From Alloalcanivorax marinus (GTDB lineage: Bacteria; Pseudomonadota; Gammaproteobacteria; Pseudomonadales; Alcanivoracaceae), in contig NZ_JADDOL010000018.1 in the NCBI RefSeq assembly GCF_016906305.1, positions 20,778 through 84,777 on the forward strand: a DNA stretch of 64,000 nucleotides, in the 5' to 3' direction. The position numbers and the translations under genes are program-made. Each line of letters starts with the position of its first letter. The stretch's first letter is position 1. The notes beneath the pieces were generated by a model that was given only the letters and a program-made list of their open reading frames with translations, was not told the DNA's origin and made no database searches. This document shows, in pieces, positions 18,901 to 32,233 of the stretch.

Positions 18901-21005
18901 GTGCCGCCCTGAGCGCCGGCGCCGACCTGGACGCCAGCGCCGGTGGCAAGATCACCATGGACGCCAGCAGTGTTATGAGCAGCGGCGCCGACCTGACCCT
19001 GGACGCCGTCGACGACGTGGCCCTGTCCACCCTGCGCGCTGGCGGCGACGTGTCGGTGACCAGCGAGGAGGGCGGCATTCAGGCGGATCCGGCCATCGCC
19101 GAGCACATCCACGGCGACAACCTGTTCCTGTCCGCGGCCAAGAGCATCGGCTCCACGCTCAGCGGCCTGAAAACCCGCGTGACCCACCTCTACGCCACCA
19201 TCACCGGCAGCGGTGATCTGCACCTGGAGGACCTGGACACCAACGGCCTCACCGTGAAGGACAGCAGCCTGGCCGACGGCGACGCGCACCTGCGCGCCGG
19301 TGGTGACCTGACCATCGACGCCCTGGCGGTGAACGGCGACGCGGTGCTCGACAGCGCCGGCCGCCTGGCCACCAGCGCCGAAGGCACGCTCAGCGCCGAC
19401 GACCTGCAGGGCACCGCGGTCAACGGCATCCGCCTCGACAGCTCGCTGCAAAGCGCCACCCTGGCGGTGACCGGCACCGGTGCCATCGACCTGGACAACC
19501 AGGGCGACCTGCGCCTGGACGGCGCCACCACCGCCGACGGCGACATCAACGTGGACAACGGCGGTGACCTGGGCATTGGCCGGGTCGACGCCGGTGATCA
19601 CGATGTGGCGCTCAGCGCCGCCGGCGCCATCCGCAAGGACGGCGCCGGCGAGGTGGAAGGCGTCAACGTGACCCTGCGCGCCAACGACGGCATCGGCGAA
19701 TGGGCCACCGACAACCCCACCGATGGTTTCCTGAACCTGACCGCCGAGCGCATCGACGCGCTCTCCGTGGCCGGTGACCTGGTGCTGAACCAGCAGGGCC
19801 CGGTACTCATCAGCCAGGCCCGCACCGGCGACGGCCGCGTCGGCCTGATGGTGGAGAACGGCGATGCCACCCTGGGTGACATCCACGCCCAGGGCCAGGT
19901 GACCGTGGTCGCCAACGCCGGCAAGCTGATCGACGACGGCGATGCCAAAACCCGGGTGGTGGGCGACGAGGTCCGTCTGGGCGGCCGCGACGGCGTGGGT
20001 ACCGACACCACCGCCATCGCCACCCGCGCCAACATCCTCGACCTGCGCGCCGAAAACGGTGTCATCAACGTGGAAGAACAGGACGGCCTGGCCGGCCTGA
20101 ACGCCCACATCGACAACGGCGACATCCGCGTGCGCACCCTCACCGGCGACCTCACCGTCAACGAAGTGCGGGCGCTGACCCCGGGTAACGCGGTGATGCT
20201 GTCCGCGGTGGCGGGCGCCATCCTGGACGGCAACGCGGAGGCCACCAACATCGTGGCTTCCCTGCTGGAACTGAGCGCGGCCACCGGCATCGCCCGCGCC
20301 AGCGACCCGCTGGACGTGGACGTGCAAACCCTGGGCGCCACCGGCGGCAGCGGCGGTGTCTACATCAACAACCGAGGCACCGGCCCGCTCACCGTCACCG
20401 GCCTCACCGGCCAGGGCGGTCTGGGCCTGACCACCGGCGGCGATCTGGATCTGGACGGTGACCTGAACGGCCGCCGCGTGGACCTGAGCGCCGGCGGCGA
20501 TCTGACCCAGCGTGGTCGCATCACCGGCACCGACGGCGTCAGCGTCAGCGGCAACGGCAACGTCACCATGGCCACCGGCGCGGAAACCGGCAGCACCGGC
20601 CAGGTGCGCTACCGCGCCGGCCAGACCCTGACGGTGGATCGCATCCACACCACCACCGGACTGGGCGGCGGCACGGTGATCCTGGAAGGTCGCGACCTGG
20701 CCAGCAACGCCACCGGGTCCGGCTCCATCCGCGCCGGCGAGGTGCGGGTGCGCGTGCTCAACGTGGACAGCGACCGGGTCTACGAGATGGTCGACACCAC
20801 CGACGGCAAGGCACGGGTCTCCCTCAACGACCGCACCCTGGGCGGCAAGGTGGTGGAGGACACCCAATACGTGGCTGACCTCACCGCCCCGCAAAGCGTC
20901 ATGCCGCGCCTGGTGTTCGAACCGTTCGAACCGTTGCGCCCCGCCGACGGCCTGGGCTTCCAGCCCCCCGCCGACGACAGCGACGAATGGCGCTACCAGC
21001 CCTGA
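9966..21005 (+). CDS. Giant two-partner secretion exoprotein TpsA (filamentous hemagglutinin-type)
   Basis: 3,679 residues. The signal peptide ends near AVHA (residue 28). The TPS secretion domain follows with INWNDFSIDPGELVKFIH and FLINPNGIVFGAGAEIDVAG (~residues 110-130), the hallmark of FhaB/HMW1-type adhesins. Most of the rest is degenerate ~20-residue repeats rich in Gly, Asp, Ala, Thr and Asn (for example AGGDLTLTA-like units), expected to form a long right-handed beta-helix on the cell surface. Residues ~1336-1558 are an alpha-helical, heptad-like insertion. Residues ~2558-2940 hold a tandem duplication. The C-terminus is short and Pro-rich (FEPFEPLRPADGLGFQ) with no VENN motif or toxin-like domain, and no immunity gene follows. 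I noticed no cysteine. Likely role: adhesion, aggregation or attachment to hydrophobic surfaces (inferred). Confidence 0.93.
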   Translation: MARNKKRNASVAVAVSVSVFGFSGAVHAGPSGGQVVGGDANAVIAQAGGNTTIEQFVNKAVINWNDFSIDPGELVKFIHQANTDVTLNRVTGDTVSQIKGALTANGNIFLINPNGIVFGAGAEIDVAGLLATTFDIADQDFMDGKLNFSGELMSNASITNQGSIEVGNGGFVYLIAPNVENTGHIIANVGRVTLANDGSYDIDLTGNGLVTFSVTDADLTGATGSVKNGPGGEIEAGHVLLSGSQKDAVVSSVVNQGDITAATELTMAGDDLEQSGTIAAGDTTLEATNAIVSNGGSISGGSATLKAGTGIGAASAVHTDVDDLAVSSESGAIRVAEANQLDSLSITTGDSAQVSFKQDGVDPITSDPVQDDVSVQFNGQTLSASRDTVKTDLSFTHGDGGVTLSGVNVEGDLSVTAAGNIVGNGNLDTAASGNRVELATTVDGATIGAENNALRIDAETLRAEAQKGHVVITDTAGDLTLERVSTGDNSVDAGLRALITAEKGDLRGGDSGEINVEAWATNLKADGAIGNPGQAVTTAVDVLSASTQDGGIYVDDRDGELVLGKISAGERIIQAGLPASSTGISNADGSVTLSNGATGSHSVVIGADDNIVIGDTVSATDDLIILSRGGGLYNGGDAAVLTGRFVFLQAADRIGQSGSALKTQSNHLSAASGGNGVYLTENNGLNVTSIYSHGENAKVELEATVGDVVLGLVEVQNGDASVISQGGSIRGDGGTPPNVRANHLTLDADGAIGTAAQALTTEVEGLTTTTGTSLAGTYVANTGLLSSLDVTTLGGNVSVTDADGGVRFDRANEHLAIERNSGQGLDLTVNNGAGNLIVEGADLSGHQVDLSASGRIGDGGGVLAADGLTLAAGDDIDLTTDANRIDATTTDGDIGLDNLGEGPLALNAAAGGDDRDVSVSHQGDLNLGQVSADGLISLTASGDLNGDGDNTAITGNDVKLDAASIGSDSRDLSTAITGKLSMLSDGDVYVTNVGALTMLDGEAVGDIDFTQSGNAVLGRLSSGGSVTFNATGRVSDGNGDADNIVANDLTLDALQVGAADGTVDALEIRVDELVVDARNGGIYLRNRDSGPLSLMHARAAGGDVNIDTAGTMNLGTVTSAGGNVTLTSGGAINDARPDGSSDANVVARKVDLRAQQGVGNTGPLVLDVDQMSVSGGNGDVNAASPGAVEVDADSLVGKGTGGVTIVAASITVLDNNGGILVMDGGKLVLTATNGNIVFLNQDDTIRLPGGGSITLTARADGTNEGYNGNIITGNLVTEGGDITLDADRNVTLGMLDTGGTGDVYVIARDGVILDGNGADQNVRGDHVTLIGNTPTQRDAEIARDTAIADYAGRVAELNAKILQLQTLQQQLEAYIAALNSAIVNKNISQQNLTSAQRTADRLNSQLSAASRALDNLNRVVSVAQAAVDAVALAAGAAQAIPFSGDGGSEGVFQGLSLALSIAQIAVDEYDRNVVSPLANDVNNALNDLDVAKSYFRDAVTNVDTWTRLRDTTRVSRDMADHSVFKATAARDASQALRQQSIAAYDQAQDIDMSAAKPLGIQANQLDMGTSSGRALNSGVYLDSTGNLGLGDINSVGEIRAENVAGNISVVGDVVSPTLISLQAEGAVRGIGGTWVNGEWVPVAGILHAPAIAVRAEQGVANQEDSLYTDTDEIAIDGGQGDAFVINDNDGDELVLGTVDGLSGMTASGDMGLANRGDLRLKTQIIDTDVTADSDTSLVAEGGAIIDDNGDTLNVTGGDLHFRADGQVELDTRVDRVVNSGTSEGDVLLRERDDLALIALETLNGDIDVTAGGNLTVHELAAGGDSATIRLDADGRIDDDQDNSTLIAGKRLELTAGGAIGATGSVTQRGLDTAVDVVTADAQGEINIHDRDDLDVEKVTTTTGNITLTSDAGDLRLGEVRTNGEGGNITLMADGAIDALNEADDTPELYADQLALRAGNGIGTADQALLIETGALEADAGNGGLYLFNQNRDLTVGGVTPNLGLPGLTGLDANGDLHLTVADGALTVNEAVTQTGEGDTRLSSGKGQLVNANLDAAGDLTLTAATGDITAINGVQLTSDGDLSATATEGGVSLVQNSRAQADGDLTLKGGTTVSLNNASAEAGGDLTLTGENGNVTLVHGQATGAEDVTISAGDNITVSGVSTLTATNGALKATATEGNLEISSGSSASAATTLDLKAGDQVALNSATVQSGGDMSVTAEDGDVLLTNSRAATEGAQTVSAGGSVRLTQSQLHTETDGDMKVTATNGDISLNNSQMLAGGAFDGQAGGDAVLISGLISAGGSLNPEADPANGTLDLDAGGSVRLTQGSTLTGTGDTHVGAEAGELLVVDNGKILSGADIDLSAGTNATFNTGRATAGQDLTLTAGQNVSLSGGGNLTATDGDLSATATGGDVLFTQNSSATAGGDLELTAKGNTILTNALINAGVDLALTASQGSLRMTDSDAIAGGKLDASAGQDLQLAAGSTLIANGGTLNATATDGSLNMSQSSRAAATGDVALRAGTDLALNNATAESLEQNLRLTADTGSVTLVTSQGTARGDATVTAGENLVLSAGSALTATDGDLDLTATDGNLSVSQSSRLTAGNDLTGNAGTDLAFTTGTQATAGGDLDLDAGRHLTVEDSQVRADGDAALTATAGNLSVTRSTVTAGGFLDGDAGQGILLTAATLASGRMPMVPFTADFDPAPAANVDLTLNAGSGDIALSQGTRVESAGALVMDSEEGNVSLTNGSRATAVTDATIEAGADVTLAEASRLEAGNGDLKVTATDGDLIVRQSSVLRAGGDLTGRAGGDLAFSEGAQADADGDLDLDAGDNLTVQEAGVRADGNAALTAATGDLAVTRSTVTAGGFLDGDAGGAITLTSATLNSGVSDPAPTGNVDLSLNAGSGNLTLTDGSSASAAGDLVLGSEEGSIVLTNSSRAQAATDATLTAGSDVRINNSASVEAGEGDLTVTATDGDLSLASGAALSAGADLDASAGGKITMDASSVMSSGADLTLDAVDDVALSTLRAGGDVSVTSEEGGIQADPAIAEHIHGDNLFLSAAKSIGSTLSGLKTRVTHLYATITGSGDLHLEDLDTNGLTVKDSSLADGDAHLRAGGDLTIDALAVNGDAVLDSAGRLATSAEGTLSADDLQGTAVNGIRLDSSLQSATLAVTGTGAIDLDNQGDLRLDGATTADGDINVDNGGDLGIGRVDAGDHDVALSAAGAIRKDGAGEVEGVNVTLRANDGIGEWATDNPTDGFLNLTAERIDALSVAGDLVLNQQGPVLISQARTGDGRVGLMVENGDATLGDIHAQGQVTVVANAGKLIDDGDAKTRVVGDEVRLGGRDGVGTDTTAIATRANILDLRAENGVINVEEQDGLAGLNAHIDNGDIRVRTLTGDLTVNEVRALTPGNAVMLSAVAGAILDGNAEATNIVASLLELSAATGIARASDPLDVDVQTLGATGGSGGVYINNRGTGPLTVTGLTGQGGLGLTTGGDLDLDGDLNGRRVDLSAGGDLTQRGRITGTDGVSVSGNGNVTMATGAETGSTGQVRYRAGQTLTVDRIHTTTGLGGGTVILEGRDLASNATGSGSIRAGEVRVRVLNVDSDRVYEMVDTTDGKARVSLNDRTLGGKVVEDTQYVADLTAPQSVMPRLVFEPFEPLRPADGLGFQPPADDSDEWRYQP
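17637..18785 (+). repeat. Tandem duplication within the exoprotein gene
   Basis: Bases 17637-18224 and 18225-18785 encode two aligned ~190-residue units with shared landmarks: DATxxAG, TATDGxLxVxQSS, GDLDLDAG, and RSTVTAGGFLDGDAG in both. A third copy begins at 18786 and fades. Unit 1 is longer by 9 residues because of the insert near RMPMVPFTADFD. Within the protein this would lengthen the stalk by whole beta-helix turns. Confidence 0.8.
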
Positions 21006-21012
21006 CCCCCCA

Positions 21013-21037
21013 AGCCCGGCTCCGCCGGGCTTTTTTT
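21013..21037 (+). terminator. Rho-independent terminator of the tpsB-tpsA operon
   Basis: AGCCCGGC-TCC-GCCGGGCT stem (21013-21031) followed directly by seven T residues, 8 bases after the exoprotein stop codon. Confidence 0.92.
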
Positions 21038-21050
21038 CGGGGCTTTTTTT

Positions 21051-21278
21051 GGGGTCGGACCGCCGTAACCGCTTGATTTAAATGGGCTAAAGGGGGTTTC
21101 TGGGCGGTGTTTTTGCGGTTAGAACGGGATTTTTAGGGGTGAAAAAGGGCGTTAAGCCCTTTTTTCCTTTCTGTCTTGGCGGCTTTTGGGGTGGGGAAAA
21201 TCGCCGTTTAAGCTCTATATATCGCGCGAAAGGTGCTTCTTTTTGATATTAATCAGTAGCTTAGGGTGGTCCGACCCC
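21051..21278. mobile_element. MITE-like element, copy 1
   Basis: The left end GGGGTCGGACCGCCGTAACC and the right end (reverse complement begins GGGGTCGGACCACCCTAAGC) form terminal inverted repeats. The 228-base interior has no open frame of note and is AT-rich near the right end. The ends match those of the element at 22794-23030. It sits between the exoprotein terminator and the helicase gene. Non-autonomous: no transposase is seen in the window. Confidence 0.7.
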
Positions 21279-21292
21279 GGGGCTCCCTGAGG

Positions 21293-22672
21293 TTACAGCA
21301 GCCGGACGCGGAGGGAGCGGCCTTTGATCTTGCCGGCCTGGAGACGTTGCAGGGCTTTGTCGGCGACGGCGCTTTCCACCGCCACATAGGCCTGGTGGTC
21401 GAACAGCGTGATCTTGCCCACCTTGTCGCCGGGAATGCCGGCGTCACCGGTGAGCGCGCCGAGGATGTCGCCGGGGCGCAGCTTTTGCTTGCGACCGGCG
21501 CCGATGCACAGGGTCGTCATGGGCGCCGCCAGCGGGCTCCGATCGGAATGCGGGCGCACCTCCTCCAGGGGCAGCCAGGGCAGGGTGCCGAAACGATCCT
21601 CCAGGGCCAGGGCGCGGCGCATTTCCCGGGGCGCCACCAGGCTCACCGCCAGCCCCGCCTCGCCGGCCCGACCGGTGCGGCCGATACGATGAGTGTGGGT
21701 GTCCGGGTCGTGGGCCAGCTCCACATTGATCACCAGATCCAGCGCGGCGATGTCCAGCCCGCGGGCGGCCACGTCCGTGGCCACCAGCACCGACAGGCTG
21801 CGATTGGCGAAGCGGCCCAGCACCTGATCCCGGTCCCGCTGATCCAGGTCGCCGTTCAGCGCCATCGCCGACACGCCCTTGGCGACCAGATGATCCGCCA
21901 CCTCCTGGCACTGTTGCTTGGTCACGCAAAACGCCACGCAGGAAACCGGTCGCAGGCTGTACAGCACCCGCGTCACCGCTTCCAGCCGCTGTTCCGGCGC
22001 CACCTCGTAGAAGCGCTGTTCGATGGCGGGCCGGTCCTCCCGCTCCGCCGCCTCCACCGTCACCGGATCACGCAGAAAGCGATCCGCCAGCTCGCGGATG
22101 CCCGCCGGCCAGGTGGCGGAAAACAGCAGGGTCTGCCGGCGGGTCGGCGTCTGCCCGACGATCTCGCTGATGCTGTCCACGAAACCCATGTCCAGCATCC
22201 GGTCGGCCTCGTCCAGCACCAGGGTATTCAAGCCATCCAGGGACAAGGTGCCCTTGGCCAGGTGCTTCTGAACCCGCCCCGGCGTGCCCACGATCACCTG
22301 GGCGCCATGCTCCAGGGACCCCACCTGCGGGCCCATGGGCACCCCGCCGCACAACGTCAGCACCTTGATGTTGTCCCGGCCACGGGCCAGACGCCGCACC
22401 TCCTGGGCCACCTGATCCGCCAGCTCGCGGGTGGGGCAGAGCACCAGCGCCTGGCAACCGTAGTAGCGCGGATTCAACGGATGCAGCAACCCCAAGCCGA
22501 ACGCCGCGGTCTTCCCCGACCCGGTGCGCGCCTGCGCGATCACGTCCCGCCCCTGGAGAATCGACGGCAAGCTTTGCGCCTGCACCGGCGTCATGGCGGT
22601 GAAGCCCAGCGACGCCAGGTTCGCCAGGGTGGCGGCGTCCAACGGCAGGGAAGCAAAATCGGTGGCGGGCAT
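21293..22672 (-). CDS. dbpA: ATP-dependent RNA helicase, DEAD-box, DbpA type
   Basis: 459 residues from the ATG at 22672 (MPATDFASLPLDAATLANLA). An upstream ATG at 22705 would add 11 unlikely residues. All helicase motifs are present: Q-motif MTPVQAQSLP, motif I ARTGSGKTAAFG, Ia PTRELADQV, II VLDEADRMLDMGF, III LFSATWPAG, and V/VI VATDVAARGLDI and HRIGRTGRAGEAG. The last ~75 residues (TTLCIGAGRKQKLRPGDILG to KGRSLRVRLL) match the DbpA RNA-binding domain, which binds hairpin 92 of 23S rRNA and directs the helicase to 50S ribosome assembly. The gene is bracketed by two related MITE-like elements. Confidence 0.93.
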   Translation of the reverse strand: MPATDFASLPLDAATLANLASLGFTAMTPVQAQSLPSILQGRDVIAQARTGSGKTAAFGLGLLHPLNPRYYGCQALVLCPTRELADQVAQEVRRLARGRDNIKVLTLCGGVPMGPQVGSLEHGAQVIVGTPGRVQKHLAKGTLSLDGLNTLVLDEADRMLDMGFVDSISEIVGQTPTRRQTLLFSATWPAGIRELADRFLRDPVTVEAAEREDRPAIEQRFYEVAPEQRLEAVTRVLYSLRPVSCVAFCVTKQQCQEVADHLVAKGVSAMALNGDLDQRDRDQVLGRFANRSLSVLVATDVAARGLDIAALDLVINVELAHDPDTHTHRIGRTGRAGEAGLAVSLVAPREMRRALALEDRFGTLPWLPLEEVRPHSDRSPLAAPMTTLCIGAGRKQKLRPGDILGALTGDAGIPGDKVGKITLFDHQAYVAVESAVADKALQRLQAGKIKGRSLRVRLL

Positions 22673-22720
22673 GGCGAAACCTGACAGCAAGAAAAGGGCC
22701 CGCATTCTAACACCTTCCCA

Positions 22721-22755
22721 GGGTCGGACCCGGCTAAGCGATTGATTTCATGTAC
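22721..22755 (+). repeat. Solitary end of the MITE-like element
   Basis: GGGTCGGACCCGGCTAAGCG followed by ATTGAT resembles the left terminal repeat of the elements at 21051 and 22794, but no matching right end is present next to it. It may be a decayed copy or a half-site 70 bases before copy 2. Confidence 0.55.
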
Positions 22756-22793
22756 GCTGAGCAGCCCGGCAGCGGGCCACCCGGGGTCCACCC

Positions 22794-23030
22794 GGGGTCG
22801 GACCACGCTAACCGCTTGATTTTCCCTTCCTTTGAGGCGACCACAAGCCAATACGGAGGGCCATGAGCCGGTTTTTCGGGGTTAAAAGAAGGGGTTAAAC
22901 GGAACCGGTTGAGGGGCATTGGCTCGCTAGCGGCCTCTTTTGAGGGGCCAAAAGACGCCGCAGGCTCCATTTGCGCGCAATATTTTCCAGTATTTTCATT
23001 GATATCAGTCGGTTAGCGTGGTCCGACCCC
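22794..23030. mobile_element. MITE-like element, copy 2
   Basis: The left end GGGGTCGGACCACGCTAACC (continuing GCTTGAT) and the reverse complement of the right end agree in about 25 of 27 positions. It is 237 bases long with no coding capacity. The interior differs from copy 1 although the ends match. It lies between the start of the helicase gene and smc. Confidence 0.72.
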
Positions 23031-23193
23031 GGGGTGGGGCGGTTACGGCAAACACACGGAAAGTGGCGCCGCGCCGGGTGAATTCGGCCCCGCTTGTCGC
23101 TAGACTAGGCGGCTTAAGCTCTGCTTACGGTCCCGCAGCCAGGCGGGACCCCTGGCCCTGTTCTGGAGCGGTTGCGGCCGCGATACGCACGCT

Positions 23194-26688
<3,495 letters not shown>

Positions 26689-26756
26689 TCCGGGCGATCC
26701 GATGAACCTGATCCAATGAATCTGGGCGACGCGAGCCAAGCTAAGGAAGAGGCAAC

Positions 26757-30324
<3,568 letters not shown>

Positions 30325-30338
30325 GCGCGGCCCGGGCA

Positions 30339-30415
30339 ATCGCGGCTGAAGCGGAACGCCGCCCGGCCGCTCCTACGGCGATCTCTTTACCGTGTAGGAG
30401 CGGCTTCAGCCGCGA
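30339..30415. repeat. REP-type inverted pair downstream of ligA
   Basis: An imperfect inverted copy (30339-30375, ATCGCGGCTGAAGCGG to CCGCTCCTAC with extra bases in the middle) is followed by a perfect copy at 30394-30415 (GTAGGAGCGGCTTCAGCCGC, continuing GA). It could form a large hairpin at the end of the ligA transcript. Confidence 0.82.
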
Positions 30416-30496
30416 TGCCAAGCCCCGCCCAACAGGATGGCGGCCCGCCGCCCCGGCGGTTACCATGTCGCCAAGCCGAAATCTCGAGGTCCCTCC

Positions 30497-31075
30497 ATGC
30501 GCGTGCTGATCGTGACGCTCACGCTGCTGCTGCTCGGCGGCTGCGCCACCACCCCCACCCATATCGACGACGTCTGCGCGGTGTTCGATCAGAAGGGCGG
30601 CTGGTTCAACAACTGGTACAAGGCCGCCAAGCGCAGCGAGAAGGAATACGGCGTGCCGGTGGCGATCCTGATGGCCACCATCTACAAGGAATCCGGCTAC
30701 CAGGCCCACGCCAAACCGCCGCGCACCAAACTGCTCGGCTTTATCCCCTGGAAGCGGCCCTCCAGCGCCTACGGCTACCCCCAGGCCCTGGACGGCACCT
30801 GGGCCTGGTACCAGCGTGAAACCGGTCACGGCGGCGCCAAGCGGGACGACTTCGGCGACGCCGTGGACTTCGTCGGCTGGTACCATTACCAGAGCCACGT
30901 GCGCAACGGCATCGCTCTCAACGACGCCTATCATCTTTATCTGGCCTACTACGCCGGCCACGGCGGCTACGCCCGCGGGGTCTGGAAAAGCCGCCCCTAC
31001 ATGCAGCGCTCCGCCCGCCGTGCCCAGGACATGGCCAGCCGTTATGCGGTGCAGATGGAGCGGTGCGGGCGTTAG
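30497..31075 (+). CDS. Lipoprotein with lysozyme-like transglycosylase (SLT) domain
   Basis: 192 residues from ATG 30497, chosen because it gives a lipoprotein signal MRVLIVTLTLLLLGGCATT with lipobox LGGC (acylated Cys16). The mature part has AILMATIYKESGYQAHAK, where the Glu fits the catalytic acid of SLT transglycosylases. It also has SSAYGYPQALDGTWAWY and AYYAGHGGYARG, the usual later motifs. Such enzymes cleave peptidoglycan strands from the outer-membrane side. Its setting next to zipA/ligA and its lipoprotein form suggest housekeeping wall turnover. It matches the compact 'transglycosylase SLT' lipoproteins of gammaproteobacteria rather than Slt70 or MltC. Confidence 0.85.
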   Translation: MRVLIVTLTLLLLGGCATTPTHIDDVCAVFDQKGGWFNNWYKAAKRSEKEYGVPVAILMATIYKESGYQAHAKPPRTKLLGFIPWKRPSSAYGYPQALDGTWAWYQRETGHGGAKRDDFGDAVDFVGWYHYQSHVRNGIALNDAYHLYLAYYAGHGGYARGVWKSRPYMQRSARRAQDMASRYAVQMERCGR

Positions 31076-31093
31076 GGACGTTGAAAGTGACCA

Positions 31094-31107
31094 GTTAAAA
31101 GTTGAAA
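31094..31107 (+). repeat. 14-base word with an inverted copy at 32239-32252
   Basis: GTTAAAAGTTGAAA here is the exact reverse complement of TTTCAACTTTTAAC at 32239-32252. The two copies enclose the block from 31140 to the mnmC stop. The second copy encodes part of the lysine-rich MnmC tail. It may be a dispersed AT-rich repeat of the genome. Confidence 0.6.
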
Positions 31108-31139
31108 GGGCGGCGCCCGCGGTTGTTCGAGGTTGAAGT

Positions 31140-31565
31140 TTGGATAACGAGTCGATTGTCTACGGCTGCATCAAACACCTGCCGTTCGGCGACGAGCGGC
31201 AGCGCAAGGCCAGTTGTTTCCACAACCGCCGCGCGGTGCGCGCGCTGCCGGAGGCGGACGAGTCGCCGTTCCTGGGGCAGGACATGTTCGCCTTTTCCGC
31301 CGACCCGGGCGGTGGCGGCTACCAGACCCAGGTGATCCACTTCGGCCAGTCCTACCGGGCGGTGGAATACGAGTGGGCCCACTGGATCGCCAAGTTCGAG
31401 CGCCTGCTCAAGCAGATGTACTGGGTCAGCGCGGTGGTGCACCTGGACACGGAACTGGCCGGCACCCACACCTTTCACTGGGACTGCGCCGACGATTACC
31501 ACGAGCCCTCCGACGATCCGCTGCGGGTGCGCTGCGAATGGTCCCGGGAGGGCAATCTTGTTTAG
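31140..31565 (+). CDS. Protein of unknown function (141 residues)
   Basis: Starts at TTG 31140, preceded by GAGG at a good distance. No in-frame ATG gives a better start. The N-terminus MDNESIVYGCIKHLPFGDER is followed by RQRKASCFHNRRAVRALPEA, then FGQSYRAVEYEWAHWIAKFE and TFHWDCADDYHEPSDD. It is soluble, with several aromatic and acidic clusters and four cysteines, and no signal peptide. I do not recognise a named domain. From memory, a gene of similar size lies near ligA in Pseudomonas, so it is probably a conserved housekeeping hypothetical, but that is not checked. The yheU-type gene follows 25 bases later. Confidence 0.75.
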   Translation: MDNESIVYGCIKHLPFGDERQRKASCFHNRRAVRALPEADESPFLGQDMFAFSADPGGGGYQTQVIHFGQSYRAVEYEWAHWIAKFERLLKQMYWVSAVVHLDTELAGTHTFHWDCADDYHEPSDDPLRVRCEWSREGNLV

Positions 31566-31590
31566 CCGCGAACATGTTTAGAGGTCAGCG

Positions 31591-31818
31591 ATGATCGTTC
31601 CCTGGCAGGAGATTCCCGCCGCCACCCTCGACAACCTGATCGAGGAATTCGTGACCCGCGACGGCACCGACTATGGCGAACGGGAAATCGCCACCGCCAC
31701 CAAGGTGGAGCAGGTGCTCGCCCAACTGAAACGGGGCGACGCGGCGGTGGTGTTCGACGACGCCACCGAAACCGTGTCCATCTTCACCCGCGAGCAGCTC
31801 CGCGAAGCGGGCCTGTAA
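31591..31818 (+). CDS. yheU: YheU family protein (UPF0270)
   Basis: 75 residues, MIVPWQEIPAATLDNLIEEF then VTRDGTDYGEREI and VEQVLAQLKRGDAAVVFDDA. This matches E. coli YheU (72 residues, [20 protein letters not shown]) along its whole length. The family has no established function. GAGGTCAGCG in front of the ATG serves as ribosome binding site. It is likely co-transcribed with the gene at 31140. The MAPEG gene converges on it with a gap of 5 bases. Confidence 0.93.
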   Translation: MIVPWQEIPAATLDNLIEEFVTRDGTDYGEREIATATKVEQVLAQLKRGDAAVVFDDATETVSIFTREQLREAGL

Positions 31819-31823
31819 GGCGG

Positions 31824-32216
31824 TTAATACAACCCCACGATCACAAGCAGATGCACGCTGGCCGCCAGCAGCACCAGCCAGGTGGCGATGATGCCCAGCT
31901 TGCGGAAGGTGTTCACCTCGCTGCCCGGCTTGAGCATGCCCCAGGCATGGGCCAGCCGGCCCAGCACCAGCAGCAGCCCGTACAGATGCAGCGCCCAGGC
32001 GTTGCCGTTATTGCCTTCCAGCAGCCCGATCAGAATCAGCGCCAGGGGCACGTACTCCACCGCGTTGCCGTGGGCGCGCACCGCCCGGTTGATCAGAACG
32101 TCGCCGCCATCACCCAGGGACACGCCCCGGCCGAAGCGGTAGCGCACCACGTTGAAGGCCAGCGCGAGAATCAACAGACCGCACAGAGCGGCGTACAGGG
32201 CGGTGATCGGGAACAT
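31824..32216 (-). CDS. MAPEG-family membrane protein
   Basis: 130 residues with four predicted membrane helices (ALYAALCGLLILALAFNVVR; VEYVPLALILIGLLEG; LHLYGLLLVLGRLAHAWGML; LGIIATWLVLLAASVHLLVI). RAVRAHGNAVEYVPLALIL is the MAPEG signature (membrane-associated proteins in eicosanoid and glutathione metabolism), where the N and E help bind glutathione. Bacterial members such as YecN are poorly characterised. It is read in the same direction as mnmC, starting 17 bases after its stop, so the two may be one transcript. Confidence 0.9.
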   Translation of the reverse strand: MFPITALYAALCGLLILALAFNVVRYRFGRGVSLGDGGDVLINRAVRAHGNAVEYVPLALILIGLLEGNNGNAWALHLYGLLLVLGRLAHAWGMLKPGSEVNTFRKLGIIATWLVLLAASVHLLVIVGLY

Positions 32217-32233
32217 GGGGCAGCCTCTTGGAT

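Noticed and set aside
9966..21005. CdiA-type contact-dependent inhibition system
   Set aside because: No VENN motif, no toxin-like C-terminus and no small immunity gene after the stop; a terminator follows directly.
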